A stretch of DNA of 64,000 bases from positions 9,506-73,505 of the forward strand of contig JAVBOL010000005.1 of NCBI GenBank assembly GCA_031550615.1, written 5' to 3'. The translations under genes were made by a program, and so were the position numbers. The notes below the pieces were generated by a model, which had not been told where the DNA came from, did no database searches, and saw only the letters and a program-made list of their open reading frames with translations. The stretch is from JAVBOW01 sp031550615 (GTDB lineage: Bacteria > Bacteroidota > Bacteroidia > Bacteroidales > Rikenellaceae). This document shows positions 35,206-43,215 of this stretch, piece by piece. Each line of letters opens with the position of its first letter. Within the stretch, counting starts at the first letter, position 1.

Positions 35206-35235
35206 TAGGTCGAATAAATCAACAGCAAACACCGG

Positions 35236-36138
35236 ATGAAATCACGCTCATATATCCGTTTATTTCAGATAACGATTGCAATAAGTGTCGTTATTTCTCT
35301 GTTTACCAACTGCATATACAACAAACAAACACAGGATAAGCCCGAAATAACAGTAAGTATACTGCCGATAAAATACATCGTCGAAAGGATCGCCGGCGAT
35401 GATTTCACGCTACATGTGCTCGTTCCTCCGGGAGCATCCCCGGAAACTTACGAGCCCACCCCATCGCAAATGATCGAAGTCGCCAATTCGCAGAGCGTGT
35501 TCATCACGGGACTCATCGACTTCGAGAGATCGCTGACGGCGAAATTGGCTTCACAATGTACTGATAACAAATATATTGAGCTGTCAAAAAACATAACATT
35601 AATAAAAGGTGATTGCGGCCACAGCCACAAAAATTCGAATGGCGGGACAGACCCACACATCTGGAGCTCTGCACGCAACCTGCGCATTATGGCGGCCACA
35701 ACATTCGAACGCCTGAACGCTCTCTATCCTGACTCGGTCAAATACACCGTTAACTACCATGCATTTTGCGCTCAACTCGACTCTCTCGACGCACAAATCG
35801 CACAAAATATCACCGCGTCAAACATAAAGTGTTTCGTTATATACCACCCGGCTTTAACCTATTACTCAAATGATTATAATATAGAACAAATATCTCTTGA
35901 GCACGAAGGCAAAGAACCCTCGGCGGAGAACCTGCGTCGCGTAATCACCAGGGCTAAAGCCGAAAACATCAAAAGAGTACTCTACCAGAAGCAATTCAGC
36001 CCGGCCAGCGTAGCTACCGTGGCACGCGAATTGGGCGCAGAGTGCACTGAAATAGACCCGCTGCATGAAGACGTTGTGGCCAATTTATTACACATCACCG
36101 AAATAATAACCTCAGATGGAGTGCCTGATCGACATTAA
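35236..36138 (+). CDS. Zinc/manganese ABC transporter substrate-binding lipoprotein (ZnuA-like)
   Basis: 300 residues, cluster A-I solute-binding protein. The N-terminal hydrophobic segment ends in SLFTNC, so Cys26 is a probable lipid anchor, although Asn at -1 is unusual. Family marks: LPIKYIVERIAGDDFTLHVLVPPGASPETYEPTP, DPHIWSSARNLRIMA, YHPALTYYSNDYNIEQISLE and the late DPL. Metal ligands probably include the His of DPHIW and of YHPA; the His often seen in PGASPH is Glu here. A histidine-rich loop is absent except GHSH. It overlaps the ATPase gene. Confidence 0.85.
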   Translation: MKSRSYIRLFQITIAISVVISLFTNCIYNKQTQDKPEITVSILPIKYIVERIAGDDFTLHVLVPPGASPETYEPTPSQMIEVANSQSVFITGLIDFERSLTAKLASQCTDNKYIELSKNITLIKGDCGHSHKNSNGGTDPHIWSSARNLRIMAATTFERLNALYPDSVKYTVNYHAFCAQLDSLDAQIAQNITASNIKCFVIYHPALTYYSNDYNIEQISLEHEGKEPSAENLRRVITRAKAENIKRVLYQKQFSPASVATVARELGAECTEIDPLHEDVVANLLHITEIITSDGVPDRH

Positions 36139-36865
36139 GGACCTGGCTGTCAGCTATGGTGACGACAATATAGCCCTGAGCGGGGTGAATCTCCAGGTCA
36201 TGCGCGGCGACTTCCTGGGCGTGATCGGACCTAATGGCGGAGGCAAGACGACGCTGATAAAGGCCATCCTTGGGTTGGTGGAATTCAGCGGCGAAGTCAC
36301 ATTCGCCCAGTGCGTGCGCCACGCGAAAGGAATAGGCTACCTGCCGCAACAAGAGCGCTTCGACGCGGCATTCCCGATACCGGTGTGCGAAGTGGTCCTC
36401 TCGGGTCTGCAATCGCAAAAGGGGCTATGGCAGCGCTATACGCCCGGCGACCGTAGACGAGCTGCCGGGCTCATGGAGATGGCCGGTATCGCGTCTATCG
36501 CCGGCAAATCCATAAGTGAAATATCGGGCGGACAGATGCAGCGCGCCCTACTCTGCCGCGCGTTGATCTCTGACCCGGACATACTTATACTCGACGAGCC
36601 GGCCAACTTCGTTGACAATAAATTCGAAAAAGAGCTTTACGAGATCCTGCTCCGCCTGAATGGAGAGCATGGCAAGGCAATAATAATGGTGTCGCACGAC
36701 GTCGGCACGATTTCGAGCGTAGTAAAAAATATCGTTTGCGTCAACCGACACGTCCACCGGCACAACTCCAACCGCATAACCGCCGAACAATTACACAATT
36801 ACGACTGCCCAATACAATTAGTTTACCACGGGCGCGTGCCTCACACGGTGCTCGAAACACATTAA
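36116..36865 (+). CDS. Metal ABC transporter ATP-binding protein (ZnuC-like)
   Basis: 249 residues. Walker A GPNGGGKTTLIKAILGL, the signature SGGQMQRALLCRAL, Walker B DPDILILDEPANFVDN, and a switch His in VSHDVG. The metal-type (cluster A-I) assignment comes from its overlap with the binding-protein gene and the phrase GYLPQQERFDAAFPIPVCEVVLSGL. Normally a ZnuB permease gene follows; here an alkaline phosphatase does, so the permease must be encoded elsewhere or be lost. Confidence 0.88.
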   Translation: MECLIDIKDLAVSYGDDNIALSGVNLQVMRGDFLGVIGPNGGGKTTLIKAILGLVEFSGEVTFAQCVRHAKGIGYLPQQERFDAAFPIPVCEVVLSGLQSQKGLWQRYTPGDRRRAAGLMEMAGIASIAGKSISEISGGQMQRALLCRALISDPDILILDEPANFVDNKFEKELYEILLRLNGEHGKAIIMVSHDVGTISSVVKNIVCVNRHVHRHNSNRITAEQLHNYDCPIQLVYHGRVPHTVLETH

Positions 36866-36868
36866 AAA

Positions 36869-37960
36869 ATGAAAAAGTATCTATTTTTTATCGCTGCCGC
36901 GCTGATCACCGCCAGCGCAGGGGCAAAAGCGCCCCAGACACCTCCCGTACGCAACGTCATTTTGATGATTGGCGACGGAATGGGGCTTGCACAGGTACAC
37001 CTCGGCATGTCCGGCACCAAGGAGCCGATGGCCATAACCCGCGCACAGTATATCGGCCTGATAACCACCCACTCGGCCAATAACAGCGTGACCGACTCGG
37101 CAGCCGGCGGCACGGCCCTGGCGTGCGGCGTGAAGACAGACAACGGCACGGTCGGCATGGATCCGCAGGGTAATACCGTAACAAACCTAACCGAACGCGC
37201 CAGGGACAAGGGACTCGCCACCGCGATAGTGGCTACCAAGGATATAACCGACGCCACGCCGGCAACGTTTACCGTCCACAGTAAAAAACGCCATCTCGAA
37301 GATGAGATAGCTTATGCACAGGCAACCAGTGGATTCGACGTGTTTATCGGTGGTGGACGCGCTAATTTCGAGAAACGCGCCGACGGGATAAACCTCAGCG
37401 ATTCGCTGCGTGCGCGCGGATACCGGGTCGTCTATACGATAGATGCGCTGGACAGCGTAGCTAAAACCAACGGCAAGATATTCGCCATGTTGGCCGATAA
37501 GCATCAGCCCAAGGCGCCGTCGCGTGCGAATATGCTGCCTCGTGCAACTGCTGATGTGCTCGAAATGTTCCGTAAATCGTCCCCTAAGGGGTTTTTCGCG
37601 ATGATCGAGGGTTCACAGATCGACTCGGGCGGACACTCCAAGGACGCCGAAGTGATGTACAACGAAGTGATTGATTTCGACGCTGCGGTGCGTGTGGCGT
37701 TTGACTTCGCCGACCGCAATCCGGGCACGTTGGTCGTGGTTACGGCCGACCACGAAACTGGCGGACTTACATTCCCGTCGAAAAGCGAGGACTTTTTATT
37801 GAGTGACCAGGGGTTGAAACTTAACTTTTCTGTCGGCGGCCACACAGGGATCATGGTGCCGGTGTACGCATATGGAACAGGGGCTTCGGCGTTCTCTACG
37901 TTCATGGATAATACCGACATTCCCAAGAAGATAGCAGCGCTACTGAATCTTAAATGGTGA
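36869..37960 (+). CDS. Alkaline phosphatase (PhoA family, periplasmic)
   Basis: 363 residues with a signal peptide (about 1-20). The nucleophile Ser77 is in VTDSAAGGTALACG, metal ligands include Asp36 (MIGDGMG), and DHETGGLT and GGHTGIMVPVYAYG carry the zinc-binding His/Asp residues. It is shorter than E. coli PhoA (471). The ATG is 3 bp after the ABC ATPase stop, so this zinc-dependent enzyme is co-transcribed with zinc uptake genes. Phosphate versus zinc control cannot be decided from the sequence. Confidence 0.92.
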   Translation: MKKYLFFIAAALITASAGAKAPQTPPVRNVILMIGDGMGLAQVHLGMSGTKEPMAITRAQYIGLITTHSANNSVTDSAAGGTALACGVKTDNGTVGMDPQGNTVTNLTERARDKGLATAIVATKDITDATPATFTVHSKKRHLEDEIAYAQATSGFDVFIGGGRANFEKRADGINLSDSLRARGYRVVYTIDALDSVAKTNGKIFAMLADKHQPKAPSRANMLPRATADVLEMFRKSSPKGFFAMIEGSQIDSGGHSKDAEVMYNEVIDFDAAVRVAFDFADRNPGTLVVVTADHETGGLTFPSKSEDFLLSDQGLKLNFSVGGHTGIMVPVYAYGTGASAFSTFMDNTDIPKKIAALLNLKW

Positions 37961-37976
37961 GATTCCGACAAATAGA

Positions 37977-38003
37977 AAACGCCGGCCTTACGAGCCGGCG
38001 TTT
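37977..38003. terminator. Bidirectional terminator
   Basis: 10-bp stem AAACGCCGGC (37977-37986) with GCCGGCGTTT (37994-38003), 7-nt loop. It separates the phosphatase gene from the convergent 95-aa gene. Confidence 0.85.
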
Positions 38004-38025
38004 CACATTTGTAATTGAATGTATT

Positions 38026-38313
38026 TTACTTTTGTTTACACAAGTCGCTAAGTTTAACGAACAGTTCGTCTATCGACTGCATCAACTCACGGCGCACTCC
38101 GGCATAGTGTTTACGTACCAGGCTGGGGTTATTCTTCTCGACCGGATTATTGGCTGCGGTAAACAGCTTATTACGCAGTTCTACGGCTTGTTGCATGATT
38201 GCCACTACCCCAGCCTGTTTGGCGGGATGAAAATAGAGGGTCATGTAACAGTCTGATATCACCTCGCCTACCAGGTAGTCGATATCTTTTTTGATCATTC
38301 TGACGCTTGCCAT
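38026..38313 (-). CDS. Conserved small helical protein, unknown function
   Basis: 95 residues, no signal peptide, predicted all-helical: MASVRMIKKDIDYLVGEVIS, a central FHPAKQAG, and ELMQSIDELFVKLSDLCKQK. It resembles small uncharacterised Bacteroidales proteins but I cannot name the family. It lies 38 bp after the NAD(P)HX repair gene on the same strand, possibly the last gene of that operon. Confidence 0.7.
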   Translation of the reverse strand: MASVRMIKKDIDYLVGEVISDCYMTLYFHPAKQAGVVAIMQQAVELRNKLFTAANNPVEKNNPSLVRKHYAGVRRELMQSIDELFVKLSDLCKQK

Positions 38314-38351
38314 GGGATATTTTGATTTGGTTATTTATACAAATATAATTA

Positions 38352-39836
38352 TTAATTCTCAAACTTCATTGCCTCAGGGATGAATTCGATCAACTCGCTG
38401 CTCATCACCGCCTCAGCCCCGAAATAATCGGCTGCATATTCCGCCGCAGAACCGTGAATGTACACCCCGAGAATAGCGGACTCTTCCGGTGAATATCCGC
38501 GCGCAAGAAGACCTGAAAGCAGACCGGTAAGCACATCGCCACTACCGCCCTTGGCCATCGCCGGAGTGCCGGTGGAGTTAAAGTAAAACTTGCGCTTAGG
38601 GGTACAAATCATTGTATGCGCGCCTTTTACGATCATATATACGTTATAGTTTGCGGCATACTGCGATGCAAGCTCCATCTTATGGCGCTCATCGCTCCAC
38701 TCCCCGACCAGGCGACGCAACTCGCCGGGATGCGGCGTAAGCAGAGAGCCCTGGGGTATATGGCGTGCCATTTCCGGATTTTCGGCGATCAGATTAAGCG
38801 CATCGGCATCTATGACCATAGGCTTGTCACAACTTTGAAGCAGCGCCGACAGGGCCTGTGCGGTTGCACTCCCCCGCCCTAACCCGGGACCTACGCCTAC
38901 TGAGGAATATTTGCTCAGATCGTCGGGAAGCGAGGAGAAACATTCGCCTGGATCGAGGCTGATTATGGCGGACGGAAAGCTCGCGTGGAGAGCAAAGCGC
39001 TCATCCTGCGGAATATGCACACTCACAAGCCCGCATCCGGACCGCAATGCCCCTCCAGTGGCAAGGATCGCCGCACCGGCCATTCCCCGACTTCCGCACA
39101 CTAAAAGCGTGTGCCCATAAGTGCCTTTGTGTGAGAATTTAGCGCGTGGCTTCACGATTGCCGCGGCCTCGTCCCGGGTAATATAGAAAAAATGCCCGGG
39201 TAAATCCGATACGAATTCTGCATCGAGACCAAGCGGCAACACAACGATTTCACCGCAACAGTCGCCCGCCTCGGGCAGCAATTGAGCCAATTTCGGGGCT
39301 TCGAGAGTCAGTGTAGTGTCTGCGCATACCGTCATACGTCCGGCATTTCCAAATTCACCGAGCACTCCCGAAGGCATGTCGATCGAAATCACCTGACATC
39401 CTAAATTGTTGATTGTATTGATAATATATGCAACCACATCATCCAAAGGTCGATCATCCGCGCCGGTACCAAGCAGGGCATCTATGATAACTGCGCCCGA
39501 TGGCACGGCGTCGAATGTTCCGCTCACAGGGATGCCGGACGGTAGGCGTTTGAGGTTGTACGCGCACTCCGGAGACAGATTGTTGCGCCCGAGCGGCATC
39601 ACCACCGAGCAGTCGAAACCGACATGGTAAAGCATGCGCGCGGCAGAGAGTCCGTCGCCGCCATTATTGCCCTTACCGACCACGAAAAGCAGCGGCGTGC
39701 CTTGCTCGACGTTGTTGCATATCCATTGGGCGATGCTTTCCGCAGCGCGCTCCATTAGCTCGAGCGACTCTATTCCTTCGCGCTCTATCGTTGCGCTGTC
39801 GGCCTCGCGCATTTGCCTTGATGTCAATATTTTCAT
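38352..39836 (-). CDS. nnr: Bifunctional NAD(P)H-hydrate epimerase / ADP-dependent dehydratase
   Basis: 494 residues; repairs damaged NADHX/NADPHX. The N-terminal YjeF epimerase (about 1-210) shows VVGKGNNGGDGLSAARML and a DALLGTG loop. The C-terminal ADP/ATP-dependent dehydratase (YXKO) shows HKGTYGHTLLVCGSRGMAGAA, LTPHPGELRRL, MIVKGAHTMI and NSTGTPAMAKGGSGDVLTGLL. The ATG at 39836 is preferred over 39845. It lies 22 bp downstream of hydE. Confidence 0.94.
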   Translation of the reverse strand: MKILTSRQMREADSATIEREGIESLELMERAAESIAQWICNNVEQGTPLLFVVGKGNNGGDGLSAARMLYHVGFDCSVVMPLGRNNLSPECAYNLKRLPSGIPVSGTFDAVPSGAVIIDALLGTGADDRPLDDVVAYIINTINNLGCQVISIDMPSGVLGEFGNAGRMTVCADTTLTLEAPKLAQLLPEAGDCCGEIVVLPLGLDAEFVSDLPGHFFYITRDEAAAIVKPRAKFSHKGTYGHTLLVCGSRGMAGAAILATGGALRSGCGLVSVHIPQDERFALHASFPSAIISLDPGECFSSLPDDLSKYSSVGVGPGLGRGSATAQALSALLQSCDKPMVIDADALNLIAENPEMARHIPQGSLLTPHPGELRRLVGEWSDERHKMELASQYAANYNVYMIVKGAHTMICTPKRKFYFNSTGTPAMAKGGSGDVLTGLLSGLLARGYSPEESAILGVYIHGSAAEYAADYFGAEAVMSSELIEFIPEAMKFEN

Positions 39837-39858
39837 CTGTATCAATTATTCCTGAAGT

Positions 39859-40911
39859 TTAACTGCGGCGCAGCTTGTAATGCAATGGATCACCTGCTTT
39901 GCCGCGACAAAAACCAAGATTTTCCGTATCTAAAACCCCGGGCAACGGCTTGTTGTCATACAGGCGGTAGCCGCGCGCGGCGGCACCGGGAGTGATATTG
40001 GGCATGACTACATTCGCTCCTGCGGCGAGTGCTTTGATTCGCCCCTGGGGATCGAGTGTCTCAAGGGCTGTGGCAGCCGCGATATTGATGTCGGGCATCA
40101 ATAGCCGCAGTACGGCTATCATTTTAAGGGTCAAATATATCCGGTCTTTACCTGAAGGTAATTCGCACCCTGCCATGGGAGTCCCGGCGCAGTCAATATA
40201 GGGCCCCATGCCGCACATATCTATCTGTTCGCGCTGCATAAACAGCAGATCTGCGGCAAGATGGTCCATCGTCTGCCCCGGCAAACCTATCATCACCCCC
40301 GTACCTACCGCAAAACCAGCGTCACGCAAATCTTCGAGGGCCTTGCGGCGGCGGTCGTAAGAGTGAAGCGCTCCGCGCGGATGTATCGACGCATACAGTC
40401 CGGGGTCCGATGCTTCAATGCGCAGCAGGTAGCGCGATGCCCCTGCCGCGAACCACTCGCGCAGCGTTTCCGGGCTTTGTTCGCCTAAAGACAAGGTCAC
40501 TCCGAGCGAGGTGTCCCATCCCCGGGTTTGCTCGTCTGTAAGTCCGACCGATGCCGGGGTTATCTCCCTGATACGGCGAATCAGGCTCGTTATGCGATCG
40601 GTGTAAGAGCGTGAGGTGCTCTCGCCGGCCTGTAAAACCACCGAGCCGTAACCATGTAGCATGGCAAAACGCGCCGCATCCAAAACTTCGTCGTCAGATA
40701 GCGTATATCTATCTATATCAGGCATTTCACGCCTTATTCCACAATAAAAACAATTCTTACGGCAACTATTTGAATATTCGACCAATCCGCGCAGATATAT
40801 AAACTTTCCACACACCTGTTCGCGCACAGCCGTGGCGCGTGCAAAAAGCCCCTCCGCCTCGATCTCCCCGAGCGAGAGCATCTCTTTTATTTCGCTATGC
40901 GATAATGTCAT
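39859..40911 (-). CDS. hydE: Radical SAM protein, [FeFe]-hydrogenase maturase HydE-like
   Basis: 350 residues from the ATG at 40911; the upstream open frame to 41106 is antisense to tatD and crosses the divergent promoters. The radical-SAM cluster Cys50-x3-Cys54-x2-Cys57 occurs in VEYSNSCRKNCFYCGIRR, a strong HydE pattern. LQAGES and GTGVMIGLPGQTMDHLAADLLF also fit. HydE acts with HydF and HydG in assembling the H-cluster, but none of these nor a hydrogenase is in this window. PylB-type relatives are the main alternative. Confidence 0.82.
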   Translation of the reverse strand: MTLSHSEIKEMLSLGEIEAEGLFARATAVREQVCGKFIYLRGLVEYSNSCRKNCFYCGIRREMPDIDRYTLSDDEVLDAARFAMLHGYGSVVLQAGESTSRSYTDRITSLIRRIREITPASVGLTDEQTRGWDTSLGVTLSLGEQSPETLREWFAAGASRYLLRIEASDPGLYASIHPRGALHSYDRRRKALEDLRDAGFAVGTGVMIGLPGQTMDHLAADLLFMQREQIDMCGMGPYIDCAGTPMAGCELPSGKDRIYLTLKMIAVLRLLMPDINIAAATALETLDPQGRIKALAAGANVVMPNITPGAAARGYRLYDNKPLPGVLDTENLGFCRGKAGDPLHYKLRRS

Positions 40912-40937
40912 CTTATTGTCTGCGGCGCTTTTTTGTT

Positions 40938-40945
40938 TACCTTTG
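40938..40945 (+). promoter_or_regulatory. -7 box of tatD promoter
   Basis: TACCTTTG, exact TAnnTTTG, 26 bp before the GTG start at 40972, with TTTTTTG close upstream. Confidence 0.6.
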
Positions 40946-40950
40946 AATTG

Positions 40951-40958
40951 CAAAATTA
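40951..40958 (-). promoter_or_regulatory. -7 box of hydE promoter (divergent, overlapping)
   Basis: TAATTTTG on the minus strand fits TAnnTTTG and lies 39 bp before hydE. The two opposing boxes are only 5 bp apart, so the divergent promoters must compete. Confidence 0.45.
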
Positions 40959-40971
40959 ATAAAATTAAGGC

Positions 40972-41625
40972 GTGCGGCAACCGTTCGTAAATATACACAC
41001 CCACAGTCTGGCTACCCCACCCGATATCGCCATCGAGTCGGTCAGGCTGCAAGGACCCGGTCAGGTCATGCCCACGCCCGGTTCGCGCTACTCGCTCGGC
41101 ATACATCCGTGGGACATACCGAGCCTTCGCAAGGATGACATTAATCTATTAATGAAACAATTAGAGTGCGACAAATACATTATCGCTATAGGTGAAACCG
41201 GCCTCGATAAATCCCGCCGGCAAGACCCTCGCGAAGAATCGATCCTCAGGGCTCAATTAGAGGTGGCGCAACGCCGCAAGCTACCGGTAATACTCCATTG
41301 TGTACGCGCCTTCGAGCCGATGATGAATATCCTGAAAAGTTACGACCTGCGGGCGGTGCTCTTCCACGGATTCATAGGCAGCGCCGTCCAGGCGAAAAGG
41401 GCTGCCGCAAAAGGCTACTGCCTCTCGTTGGGCGAACGCAGCCTTCAATCGGCGAAAACCATCGAGGCCATGCGCAGCGTGCCCCTGAAAAATATTTTCC
41501 TTGAGACCGATGCGGCGGACATATCCATTGCCGACATTTACGCCCGTGCGGCGAATCTGCTCGACATATCGGTCGATGAACTGGCCGCGGCGATCTACAC
41601 CAATTATAAAACCGTTTTCGAATGA
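40972..41625 (+). CDS. TatD family metal-dependent deoxyribonuclease
   Basis: 217 residues from a GTG at 40972. Metal motif NIHTHS gives His9 and His11; YSLGIHPWD, IAIGETGLDKSR, PVILHCVRAF and FLETDAAD supply the remaining TatD ligands. It is shorter than typical TatD (about 255), as is common in Bacteroidetes. A DNA repair or quality-control nuclease role is known for the family. Its stop overlaps the tcdA start. Confidence 0.9.
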   Translation: MRQPFVNIHTHSLATPPDIAIESVRLQGPGQVMPTPGSRYSLGIHPWDIPSLRKDDINLLMKQLECDKYIIAIGETGLDKSRRQDPREESILRAQLEVAQRRKLPVILHCVRAFEPMMNILKSYDLRAVLFHGFIGSAVQAKRAAAKGYCLSLGERSLQSAKTIEAMRSVPLKNIFLETDAADISIADIYARAANLLDISVDELAAAIYTNYKTVFE

Positions 41626-42344
41626 GCGCAGCATGGTGCGAACGCACTGAACTACTTATAGGTAAGCAAAATACAGCTAAATTAAACCAGGCGCACGTGC
41701 TGGTGGTTGGCACGGGCGGCGTAGGCGCCGTGGCTGCCGAGATGATCTGCCGCACGGGAGTCGGGCGCATGACGATCGCCGACGCCGACAGCGTGTCCGA
41801 GAGCAATATCAACCGCCAGATAATCGCCCTGCACTCCACCGTGGGGCAGTCCAAAACCAGCGTGCTGGCCGCACGGCTGCGTGACATCAACCCCGGGATC
41901 GAGTTGACGATAGTTGAGCGTTATATAAAGGACGAAGCGACCGACGCCCTGCTGGACGCAGCACGATATGACTATGTCGTGGACGCGATCGACACCCTCG
42001 CGCCGAAGGCCAACCTGATAAAAGGCTGCATCGACCGGGGGTTTCCGCTCGTCAGTTCCATGGGCGCGGGTGCCAAGACCGACCCCACGCAGGTCGAGAT
42101 CAAAGACATTTCAAAGAGCCATCACTGCCCCCTGGCGCACATGCTGCGCAAAAGGCTGCACAAAATGGGCATCCGTAGCGGCTTTCACGCCGTGTTCTCA
42201 CCCGAGCCCGTGCGCGAGGGGTCGATGATACTGTGTGAGGAGACCAATAAGAAATCTAACGTAGGCACGATCTCATACATGCCGGCCGTATTCGGGTGCG
42301 CCTGTGCTTCGGTAGTGGTAAGGTGTCTGCTTAACGAGATGTAG
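41622..42344 (+). CDS. tcdA: tRNA threonylcarbamoyladenosine dehydratase (TcdA/CsdL, E1-like)
   Basis: 240 residues; ATP-dependent cyclisation of t6A37 to ct6A in tRNA. ThiF/E1-like fold with nucleotide motif GTGGVG at 30-35, the adenylation residues SESNINRQIIAL and VVDAIDTLAPKANLI. LPLVSSMGAGAKTDPTQVEIKDI-like sequence is specific to TcdA rather than MoeB or ThiF. It overlaps tatD by 4 bp. Confidence 0.92.
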   Translation: MSAAWCERTELLIGKQNTAKLNQAHVLVVGTGGVGAVAAEMICRTGVGRMTIADADSVSESNINRQIIALHSTVGQSKTSVLAARLRDINPGIELTIVERYIKDEATDALLDAARYDYVVDAIDTLAPKANLIKGCIDRGFPLVSSMGAGAKTDPTQVEIKDISKSHHCPLAHMLRKRLHKMGIRSGFHAVFSPEPVREGSMILCEETNKKSNVGTISYMPAVFGCACASVVVRCLLNEM

Positions 42345-42368
42345 CGGCAAAATGGCAATGGTGCAAAA

Positions 42369-42400
42369 ACAAAGGGCCTCCCGATCGGGAAGCCCTTTGT
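42369..42400. terminator. Bidirectional terminator
   Basis: 9-bp stem ACAAAGGGC (42369-42377) with GCCCTTTGT (42392-42400) and an inner palindrome TCCCGATCGGGA. It lies between convergent tcdA and the FKBP gene. Confidence 0.85.
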
Positions 42401-42420
42401 TATAAATCAGTTACCTAAAC

Positions 42421-43107
42421 TTACTCGGCGGCAGCCTCTTCAGCGGGAAGAACCTGCACCAGTTCCACTTCGAAAGCGATAGCCTGGTTGGCGGGGATCA
42501 TCTGGCCGGCGCCCTGCTCACCGTATGCGAGGTCAGAGGGGATCCACAGTTTGATCTTACCACCTTCGCCCACGAGCTTCATACCCTCGGCCCAGCCGCG
42601 GATAACCTGGTTGAGTGCGAATTGGGCGGTGTCGCCACGGTCGTACGAAGAGTCGAACACAGTGCCGTTGGGCAGGGTGCCTTTGTACATAACGCGTACG
42701 CGGTCGCTGTCGGCGGTCGCTTTAACTTCGTTACCGGCTTCCTCTACCAGATAGAGCAGACCGCTTTCGGTCTTCTGCACGCCTTTAACGTCTTTTTCGA
42801 TGCCGGCGAGGTACTCTTCAGATGCCTTTTTAAGTTTGGCGGGCTTGCGAACCGTGAAGTATTCGCGCAGGAAAGAGTAGGTTGCTTCCTGCTCGATCTT
42901 TTGCTTGTTTTTCAGAACGTCTTTGATGGCAGCTGCCACAACGTCAACGTTGATGGTGCTGTCGAGGTTCTTGATGTAGGAACCCAGGTCGATACCGATG
43001 CAGTATGCCAGGGAGTCCTCTTCGGTTTTGAGGCTACGCGAACCGATGTTACCGCAAGAGCTCAGCACAAAAGCGGCGGCAGCGGCGATCACTAACAGTT
43101 TTTTCAT
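42421..43107 (-). CDS. FKBP-type peptidyl-prolyl isomerase lipoprotein (Mip/FkpA-like)
   Basis: 228 residues. The lipobox LSSC makes Cys18 the probable lipidation site. A helical dimerisation domain (about 30-110, with TEEDSLAYCIGIDLGSYIK) precedes the C-terminal FKBP domain: VRVMYKGTLPNGTVFDSSYDRG, QVIRGWAEGMKLVGEGGKIKLWIPSDLAYGEQGAG, and IPANQAIAFEVELVQV. All active-site aromatics expected for FKBP appear. An envelope folding factor. The C-terminal Ala/Glu run is unusual but short. Confidence 0.93.
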   Translation of the reverse strand: MKKLLVIAAAAAFVLSSCGNIGSRSLKTEEDSLAYCIGIDLGSYIKNLDSTINVDVVAAAIKDVLKNKQKIEQEATYSFLREYFTVRKPAKLKKASEEYLAGIEKDVKGVQKTESGLLYLVEEAGNEVKATADSDRVRVMYKGTLPNGTVFDSSYDRGDTAQFALNQVIRGWAEGMKLVGEGGKIKLWIPSDLAYGEQGAGQMIPANQAIAFEVELVQVLPAEEAAAE

Positions 43108-43159
43108 TTTTGGTGGTTGATTATTGGTTGATATTAATTTTTTCAGATCTAACAGCCCG

Positions 43160-43167
43160 CAAACTTA
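43160..43167 (-). promoter_or_regulatory. -7 box of the FKBP gene
   Basis: TAAGTTTG on the minus strand, exact TAnnTTTG, 52 bp before the ATG at 43107. Confidence 0.5.
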
Positions 43168-43215
43168 ATCATTTTATCTGATTATATCATTGCGTGGGGT
43201 TTAATTTTTTATAGT

